Below, one piece after another: positions 58,755 to 64,000 of a DNA stretch of 64,000 nucleotides. The position numbers and the translations under genes were made by a program. The notes beneath the pieces were generated by a model. It was not told where the DNA came from and made no database searches. It saw only the letters and a list, made by a program, of their open reading frames with translations. Numbering within the stretch: the first letter of the stretch is position 1; every line of letters begins with the position of its first letter. The DNA is from Pseudomonas sp. URIL14HWK12:I12. Lineage in GTDB: Bacteria > Pseudomonadota > Gammaproteobacteria > Pseudomonadales > Pseudomonadaceae. The DNA lies in assembly GCF_003097135.1 (NCBI RefSeq), contig NZ_QEQL01000001.1:558001-622000 (forward strand). Reading direction: 5' to 3'.

Positions 58755-59618
58755 ATGCACATCACCACACGAGGCTGGATCAACGGTTTTATCGGCGTCG
58801 CCATCTTCGCAGGGTCGCTGCCCGCGACACGGCTGGCAGTGGCGGAATTCCCGGCGGCCTTCCTGACAGGCGCACGGGCCACGCTCGCTGCGCTGCTAGC
58901 CGGCCTGCTGCTGTGGTTGGCGCGCCAGCCGTGGCCGGCGCGGCGCACCTGGCTGCCGCTGGCGGTGACAGCGCTAGGCGTGGTGGTAGGGTTTCCCTTG
59001 CTTACCGCGCTGGCCTTGCAGCACGTCACCTCGGCGCACTCAATCGTTTTCGTCGGCCTTCTACCCTTGTGCACTGCGGCGTTCGCCGTGCTACGCGGCG
59101 GCGAGCGGCCCCGCTTGGGCTTCTGGCTGTTTTCGCTGGCAGGCGCCGCCTGCGTGGCCGGTTATTCGGCGTCGGCCAGCACGGGTGCATCGCTGCAAGG
59201 TGATGCCTTGATGGTCGCTGCCGTGATCCTCTGCGGGCTGGGTTACGCCGAAGGTGGGCGCCTTGCCCGGCAGCTGGGCGGTTGGCAGGTCATCAGTTGG
59301 GCACTGCTACTGGCGTTTCCGGTCATGCTGCCTATCGCTCTGCTCACTCAACCTGCGCATTTTGCTTCGGTTGGCCCTCAAGCCTGGGCGGGCCTGGCGT
59401 ATGTTTCGCTGTTCAGCATGCTGATCGGGTTCGTGTTTTGGTACCGCGGGCTGGCCCAAGGTGGAATCGCTGCTGTAGGCCAGCTACAGCTGTTGCAACC
59501 GTTCATGGGGTTGGGGCTGGCGGCACTGCTGCTGCATGAGCCGGTCAGTGAAGGCATGCTAGGCGTAACACTGCTGGCGGTCGCCTGCGTTGCCGGTGCT
59601 CGACGCTGCGCACGCTGA
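58755..59618 (+). CDS. EamA/DMT-family exporter
   Basis: 287 aa, ten membrane segments in two EamA halves (WINGFIGVAIFAGSLPATRLAVAEFPAAFLTGARATLAALLAGLLL and later GWQVISWALLLAFPVMLPIALL, YVSLFSMLIGFVFWYRGLAQGGIAAVGQLQLLQPFMGLGLAALLLHEPVS). Drug/metabolite carriers of this kind export amino acids or related compounds. Its likely regulator is the divergent MocR protein. Substrate unknown. Confidence 0.86.
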   Translation: MHITTRGWINGFIGVAIFAGSLPATRLAVAEFPAAFLTGARATLAALLAGLLLWLARQPWPARRTWLPLAVTALGVVVGFPLLTALALQHVTSAHSIVFVGLLPLCTAAFAVLRGGERPRLGFWLFSLAGAACVAGYSASASTGASLQGDALMVAAVILCGLGYAEGGRLARQLGGWQVISWALLLAFPVMLPIALLTQPAHFASVGPQAWAGLAYVSLFSMLIGFVFWYRGLAQGGIAAVGQLQLLQPFMGLGLAALLLHEPVSEGMLGVTLLAVACVAGARRCAR

Positions 59619-59742
59619 AACATCTTGAATCAGCTGATTCAAGACAGGGCAGCGGCTTTTACCTTCTGTTCACACACTGTTGACTGCGTCGGCACCGCCG
59701 CGCGGCCAAGCTGTGCGCACCGTTGCAGAAGGACTAACGTGC

Positions 59743-60423
59743 ATGAACAGCCCTATCGAGCTTCCTTTTTCCAATAAGTACGGCCCCGAGCACGCGCGTG
59801 AATATTTTCACAAGCATCAGGATGGCCTGGCTCGCCGCCTCTCCCATCAACGCGATGTTCAGATGGCTCGCAAGGCGCTGGCCCTGGCGGGTGACCCCGA
59901 GCTGGTCTTGGACCTGCCGTGTGGCGCAGGGCGTTTCTGGCCCATGCTGGCCGAGCGCCCAGGGCGCCGGATCATCGGGGCAGACAATTCCGCCGATATG
60001 ATCGCAACCGCTCGTGCCTGCCAACCGCCGGAGGTTGTGAGCAAAGTGCGCACCCTCCAGACCAGCGCGTTCGCCATCGACTTGCCCGACCAGTCCGTGG
60101 ACAGCGTTTTCTGCATGCGCCTGCTCCACCATATCGGCGAAAGCGAGCACCGCGCGGCGCTGCTCAAAGAGTTCCATAGGGTCAGCCGCGACTCGGTGAT
60201 CGTATCGCTGTGGGTCGATGGCAACCTCAAAGCAGCCCGCCGCCGTCGCCAGGAAGCCCGCCGTGTGGCGCAGGGCAAAACCGGCGACTACCAGAACCGT
60301 TTCGTGCTGCCGCGCCAGGTGGTCGAGCAAGAGTTCAAGGACGCAGGTTTCATCGTTCAAAGGTCGCTCGACTTCATCCCCCTTTACGCCATGTGGCGGG
60401 TCTACGTATTGCGCAAGCGCTGA
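59743..60423 (+). CDS. Class I SAM-dependent methyltransferase
   Basis: 226 aa from the ATG at 59743 (MNSPIELPFSNKYGPEHAREYFHKHQDGLARRLSHQRDVQMARKALALAGDPELVLDLPCGAGRFWPML). Motif I is VLDLPCGAGRFWPM, motif II IIGADNSADMIATAR, then FAIDLPDQSVDSVFCMRLLHHIGE as the third. The C-terminal part contains a basic patch (AARRRRQEARRVAQ). Substrate unknown. Confidence 0.8.
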   Translation: MNSPIELPFSNKYGPEHAREYFHKHQDGLARRLSHQRDVQMARKALALAGDPELVLDLPCGAGRFWPMLAERPGRRIIGADNSADMIATARACQPPEVVSKVRTLQTSAFAIDLPDQSVDSVFCMRLLHHIGESEHRAALLKEFHRVSRDSVIVSLWVDGNLKAARRRRQEARRVAQGKTGDYQNRFVLPRQVVEQEFKDAGFIVQRSLDFIPLYAMWRVYVLRKR

Positions 60424-60482
60424 GACTTGCCGGGCAGCGCCCAGGCCGTGAATACTCGCCCTTCACGACTGCGGAGCTGCCC

Positions 60483-61757
60483 ATGCCCACACCTCTCGAT
60501 GCGCTGTACCGCAAGGTCACCTGGCGCCTGATCCCTTTCCTCTGCCTGTGCTACCTGGCTGCCTATCTGGACCGCATCAACGTCGGCTTCGCCAAATTGC
60601 AGATGCTCGGCCAGTTGCACCTGAGCGAGGCCGCCTACGGGCTGGGTGCCGGGTTGTTCTTCGTGGGCTATATCCTGTTCGAGGTGCCTAGCAACCTGGT
60701 GCTGGCCAAAGTCGGGGCGCGCCGTTGGATCGCCCGCATCATGATCAGTTGGGGCCTACTTTCGGGCCTGACGCTGCTGGTGCGCAGCGCAGAGAGTTTC
60801 TATCTGCTGAGGTTTCTGCTCGGGGTTGCCGAGGCAGGCTTTCTTCCAGGAGTGCTCTATTACCTGACCCAATGGTTCCCCTCTTGGCGTCGGGGCCGGA
60901 TCATCGCGTTGTTCATGCTTGGCCTGCCGCTTTCCAACCTCTTTGGTGCGCCGCTATCTGGCTGGATCATGGCGCATTTCGACGGCCAGGCCGGGCTGGC
61001 CGGCTGGCAGTGGCTGTTTCTGCTCGAGGCAGTGCCCTCGGTGCTGCTGGGCGTGCTTTGCCTCAGGCTCCTGCCCGATGGCATTGCCCAGGCGCCATGG
61101 CTTTCGACAGCGGAAAAAGCGCAATTGGCGCAGGCCCTGGCCGCAGACGAGGCCGCCAACCCGGGCGGCAGCCGCTTCAGCGACGGCTTTTTTGATCGCA
61201 AGGTGTGGATGCTTGGCGGCATCGATTTTTCGATTCTCCTTTGCGCCTACGCCATGGGCTTCTGGCTTCCGACTTTCATCCGTGATGCCGGGGTCGCCGA
61301 CCCTGCACATATCGGGTGGTTAGTGGCAATCCCAAGCCTGGCCGGGGTTATCGGCATGCTGGTGCTGGGCGCCAGCTCAGACCGCCGGCGTGAGCGCCGG
61401 TGGCACATCATTGGGCCGTTCATAGCAGGCGCTGCCAGCCTGTTCGCCAGCACCTTCGTTGGCGGCAATCTGGTCGCGATCATCGCGTTGTTCTCGCTGG
61501 CCACAGCAGCCATTCTCGGCGCCCTACCCGCCTTCTTCAGCCTCCCGGCGACCTTTCTCAAGGGCACCGCGTCGGCCACTGGCTTTGCGCTGGCCTGCTC
61601 GCTGGCCAACATCGCCGGGCTGGTGGGCAACACCTTGATGGGCGCAGTGATGCAACGCTTTCACAGCCCGCAGATCGCCCTGTGGCTGTTTGCCGCCAGC
61701 CTGCTGGCGAGCTGCGTGCTCGCCTGGGCGCTGCCGGCGCGGGTGGTCAACCGTTGA
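60483..61757 (+). CDS. MFS transporter, anion:cation symporter (ACS) family
   Basis: 424 aa from the ATG at 60483 (MPTPLDALYRKVTWRLIPFLCLCYLAAYLDRINVGFAKLQM). The start and the motif LAAYLDRINVGFA are typical of ACS carriers, which take up organic acid anions such as tartrate, phthalate or hexuronates. Twelve membrane segments, with EVPSNLVLAKVGARRWIARIMISWG in helix 2-4 and GVAEAGFLPGVLYYLTQWFP. No catabolic genes lie nearby to show the substrate. Confidence 0.86.
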   Translation: MPTPLDALYRKVTWRLIPFLCLCYLAAYLDRINVGFAKLQMLGQLHLSEAAYGLGAGLFFVGYILFEVPSNLVLAKVGARRWIARIMISWGLLSGLTLLVRSAESFYLLRFLLGVAEAGFLPGVLYYLTQWFPSWRRGRIIALFMLGLPLSNLFGAPLSGWIMAHFDGQAGLAGWQWLFLLEAVPSVLLGVLCLRLLPDGIAQAPWLSTAEKAQLAQALAADEAANPGGSRFSDGFFDRKVWMLGGIDFSILLCAYAMGFWLPTFIRDAGVADPAHIGWLVAIPSLAGVIGMLVLGASSDRRRERRWHIIGPFIAGAASLFASTFVGGNLVAIIALFSLATAAILGALPAFFSLPATFLKGTASATGFALACSLANIAGLVGNTLMGAVMQRFHSPQIALWLFAASLLASCVLAWALPARVVNR

Positions 61758-61822
61758 GTGCATGACGCCCTCGCAACGCTCTGCGACAATGCCACCTTCA
61801 CAGCCCTACCGGAGCCTGCCCC

Positions 61823-62176
61823 ATGCAGATCACCGCCGCCCTGCTCATGGGCAACCCTTGCGACGAAGAAGAAGACAACCTGGCGTTGCTGGCCTGCCAG
61901 GCCGCCGACGGGCGCATGTTCCTGATGTCGCGTTACCCCGGCGAAGACGAGGTGGATATCGCCTTCGACGAAGACGAGCCGGCAGGCGTCAAGGGGCTAT
62001 CAGTAAGCTTGAGCGCGACATCGCTGGACATCGAAGTGCAGCCCGAAGACGCTGACCTGTTCGGGGGCGACCGGCACCTGCAGATCGCCCACACCAGCGA
62101 TGCTGCGGACCTCGACGAACTCACCCAGGCGCTGGAGGTGATTTTGAAAGGTGTCGGCCAGCTCACCCGCCACTGA
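61823..62176 (+). CDS. Small acidic protein, unknown function
   Basis: 117 aa (MQITAALLMGNPCDEEEDNLALLACQAADGRMFLMSRYPGEDEVDIAFDEDEPAGVKGLSVSLSATSLDIEVQPEDADLFGGDRHLQIAHTSDAADLDELTQALEVILKG). Strongly acidic, beta-rich, with a final helix. It looks complete and cytosolic. Family not recognised, though a similar product seems common in pseudomonads. Confidence 0.7.
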   Translation: MQITAALLMGNPCDEEEDNLALLACQAADGRMFLMSRYPGEDEVDIAFDEDEPAGVKGLSVSLSATSLDIEVQPEDADLFGGDRHLQIAHTSDAADLDELTQALEVILKGVGQLTRH

Positions 62177-62181
62177 GCCGC

Positions 62182-62649
62182 CTACCCCATCGCCTCACGC
62201 AAGAACGCTGGGGCGATGTAGCGCTCGTAATGGGCTTCGGACAGCAAAAAGAATTCGCGGTCGATGGCATCGCGCAAGTCTGGCAGTGACCAATCGCGAA
62301 ATTCAGGCAACAGCACGAAGCCGTAGAGCTCCACCTGGTTGATCATCCGCGCGCCACGGGCGATTAGCTGGTACGCCCAGGTATATTCAGACTGGCTGGC
62401 CACGAAACGGATCTGCCGCTGGGTCAACTGCTGGCGCAGCAGCCCTGGGTCGAACACTTCAAGCTTGGCCTGCATCACTTGCACCAGCAACCGCTCAAGG
62501 CGCAACCACACCGCGCGCTTCTGCGCCTCGTCATAGCCATTCCAGTTCACCACCTCGTGGTGAAAACGCTTGCAGCCCCGGCATACGGCGTCCCCATAGA
62601 CGGTGGAGCACAGGCCCACGCAGGGCGTCTTGATCGACTGGTTGGGCAT
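62182..62649 (-). CDS. DUF1289 protein
   Basis: 155 aa from the ATG at 62649 (MPNQSIKTPCVGLCSTVYGDAVCRGCKRFHHEVVNWNGYDEAQKRAVWLRLERLLVQVM). Four Cys in CVGLC...CRGC give the DUF1289 metal-binding domain. It continues with a helical C terminus of about 90 residues (LRQQLTQRQIRFVASQSEYTWAYQLIARGARMINQVELYGF). The long frame upstream is not used. Function unknown. It is convergent with the acidic-protein gene and divergent from acnB. Confidence 0.82.
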   Translation of the reverse strand: MPNQSIKTPCVGLCSTVYGDAVCRGCKRFHHEVVNWNGYDEAQKRAVWLRLERLLVQVMQAKLEVFDPGLLRQQLTQRQIRFVASQSEYTWAYQLIARGARMINQVELYGFVLLPEFRDWSLPDLRDAIDREFFLLSEAHYERYIAPAFLREAMG

Positions 62650-62819
62650 TGCGAACGCACTTGAGGAAACCGGACACAGGCGCATGTTAGCCCTATGTCT
62701 AACGAGTTTCACCCTCGGGCTTGTAGGGCCAAACTTACTTTCGGCGCAAAATTGCCGTAGAATCCTACCGCCCCAGGCATGCGGCATAGCGCCGCATCCT
62801 CGGGCGACTATATCCGTTG

Positions 62820-62944
62820 GAAGCTGTTTTCAAAGCGTCACGAGCACAGTCGATCCTCGCAACGGTGTGGCACCGGGGCCTTCCCCTAGTGCCAGCCCTC
62901 ATCAGCTCAACCGTTGCGCGGCGTAAAACTTTGAAAGCAGCTTC
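62820..62944. other. Nested long hairpin in the acnB upstream region
   Basis: Three nested helices: 62820-62835 with 62929-62944 (16 bp with a single G-U), 62858-62866 with 62910-62918 (9 bp perfect), and GGCAC-c-GGGG with CCCC-ta-GTGCC (62869-62878 with 62883-62893). A further small hairpin, GTCCCG-TGC-CGGGAC, lies at 63023-63037. Between divergent genes, so it could be the acnB leader, the DUF1289 leader, or a separate small RNA. No family is recognised. Confidence 0.6.
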
Positions 62945-63056
62945 TGTATGGAGTGCCGGAACCCTGGCCAAGCGGCTCATGAAGCCGTGGCGCGCACGGG
63001 AGCGGTATTTCACTGGATGAGCGTCCCGTGCCGGGACCACTGATGAGGGTATTACT

Positions 63057-64000
63057 GTGCTTGAAGCCTACCGCAAACACGTCGAAGAGCGGGCCGCGCA
63101 GGGGATCGTTCCCCAGCCGTTGAACGCCGAACAAACCGCAGGCCTGGTCGAGCTGCTGAAAAACCCGCCCGCTGGCGAAGAAGCCTTCCTCGTTGACCTG
63201 ATCACGAACCGCGTACCCCCAGGGGTCGACGAAGCCGCCTACGTCAAGGCAGGCTTTCTCTCCGCGCTCGCCAAGGGCGAAGCCAAATCCCCGCTGATCG
63301 ACGCCAAGCGCGCTACCGAACTGCTGGGCACCATGCAGGGCGGCTACAACATCGCGACCCTGGTCGAGCTGCTGGACGATGCCCAGCTGGCCAACGTTGC
63401 AGCCGAACAGCTCAAGCACACTCTGCTGATGTTCGATGCCTTCCACGACGTCGCTGAAAAAGCCAAGGCCGGCAATGCCGCCGCCAAGGCCGTGATCGAA
63501 TCCTGGGCGGCCGGCGAGTGGTTCACCAAGCGCGCACCGATTGCCGAAAAGTACAGCCTGACCGTGTTCAAGGTCACCGGTGAGACCAACACCGACGATC
63601 TTTCCCCAGCACCCGACGCCTGGTCGCGCCCAGACATCCCGCTGCACGCCCTGGCCATGCTGAAAATGGCCCGCGACGGCATCGAGCCCGAGCAACAAGG
63701 CGCCATCGGCCCGCTGAAACAATACGAAGCGCTGCGCGCCAAGGGCTTCCCGGTAGCCTATGTAGGCGACGTGGTCGGCACTGGATCCTCGCGCAAGTCG
63801 GCCACCAACTCCGTGCTGTGGTTCTTCGGCGACGACATCCCGTATGTGCCTAACAAGCGCGCCGGTGGTTTCTGCTTCGGCAGCAAGATCGCTCCGATTT
63901 TCTACAACACCATGGAAGACGCCGGCGCCCTGCCGATCGAGTTCGACGTGTCGAACATCGAAATGGGCGACGTGATCGACGTTTATCCTTACGCCGGCAA
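63057..64000 (+). CDS. acnB: Aconitate hydratase B, 3' part missing
   Basis: Codons 1 to about 314, with the start GTG at 63057 preceded by GAGGG (MLEAYRKHVEERAAQGIVPQPLNAEQTAGLVELLKNPPAGEEAFLVDLITNRVPPGVDEAAYVKAGFLSALAKGEAKSP). The HEAT-like domain 4 of AcnB comes first, as in all bacterial type B enzymes, then the swivel domain (FKVTGETNTDDLSPAPDAWSRPDIPLHALAMLKMAR, GDVVGTGSSRKSATNSVLWFFGDDIPYVPNKRAGGFCFGSKIAPIFYNTMEDAGALPIE). The iron-sulfur domains lie past the edge. It isomerises citrate to isocitrate and also acts in the 2-methylcitrate cycle. Confidence 0.95.
   Translation, partial: MLEAYRKHVEERAAQGIVPQPLNAEQTAGLVELLKNPPAGEEAFLVDLITNRVPPGVDEAAYVKAGFLSALAKGEAKSPLIDAKRATELLGTMQGGYNIATLVELLDDAQLANVAAEQLKHTLLMFDAFHDVAEKAKAGNAAAKAVIESWAAGEWFTKRAPIAEKYSLTVFKVTGETNTDDLSPAPDAWSRPDIPLHALAMLKMARDGIEPEQQGAIGPLKQYEALRAKGFPVAYVGDVVGTGSSRKSATNSVLWFFGDDIPYVPNKRAGGFCFGSKIAPIFYNTMEDAGALPIEFDVSNIEMGDVIDVYPYAG

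Overview
The window looks like a Pseudomonas chromosome, most likely the P. putida/fluorescens lineage. The evidence is high GC and Pseudomonas-typical families: MvaT-type H-NS, DUF2790, DUF1654, DUF4946, bkdA1A2B-lpdV and the mannitol operon mtlEFGKDYZ. This placement comes from recognising proteins by eye, not from a search.

Positions 1 to about 27,690 are most of a lambda-like, probably siphovirus-type prophage that runs off the left edge. Its right end is a tyrosine integrase beside an intact tRNA-Cys(GCA), the likely attachment site. The leftward (minus) arm starts at a Cro-like gene. It continues through two small DNA-binding proteins, an O-like initiator, a DnaC-like loader, NinB, NinG, a Q-position protein, a terminator, holin-like genes, terminase, a DUF1073-type portal, a DUF2213-type protease/scaffold, a decoration protein and a DUF2184-type major capsid protein. 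Tail genes and the left att site lie outside. The repressor (S24 family) is on the plus strand, followed by lysogeny-region cargo: a two-gene module with a PIN nuclease, a lipoprotein and a DUF1654 gene under a LexA-like box. The rightward early operon starts at about 16.8 kb and carries ERF annealing protein, a YqaJ-type exonuclease, many small unknown genes, an AP2/HNH-like protein, a Dam-type methylase and an excisionase-like gene that converges on the integrase. The early promoters of both arms hold the same 12-bp palindrome (TGCACTGGTGCA) between -35 and -10, which gives a clear OR/OL model.

From 27.7 to 37.2 kb are ordinary host genes: SDR and formaldehyde/alcohol dehydrogenases, a quinone-reductase-like MDR, a ClC channel, DUF2945, an esterase, a diguanylate cyclase, a metallophosphoesterase and DUF4946. 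The bkd operon (37.4-42.4 kb) encodes the complete branched-chain 2-oxoacid dehydrogenase, but no bkdR is adjacent. DUF2790, an MFS carrier, an unknown protein and a divergent LysR/pirin pair follow. At 47.8-56.0 kb is a complete mannitol/polyol uptake and catabolism operon (binding protein, two permeases, ATPase, mannitol dehydrogenase, xylulokinase, fructokinase), without an adjacent mtlR. MvaT, glyoxalase I, a divergent MocR/EamA pair with a palindromic operator, a methyltransferase, an ACS-family MFS carrier, a small acidic protein and a DUF1289 protein lead to the truncated aconitase gene acnB at the right edge. The intergenic region upstream of acnB holds a nested hairpin of about 125 nt.

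The least explained items are the 21-bp inverted repeat around tRNA-like A/B boxes at 17.4 kb, the PIN module at 14.5-15.7 kb, the acnB-upstream structure at 62.8 kb, an OOP-like antisense RNA candidate at 12.65 kb, and repeated pre-start hairpin leaders between right-arm phage genes.
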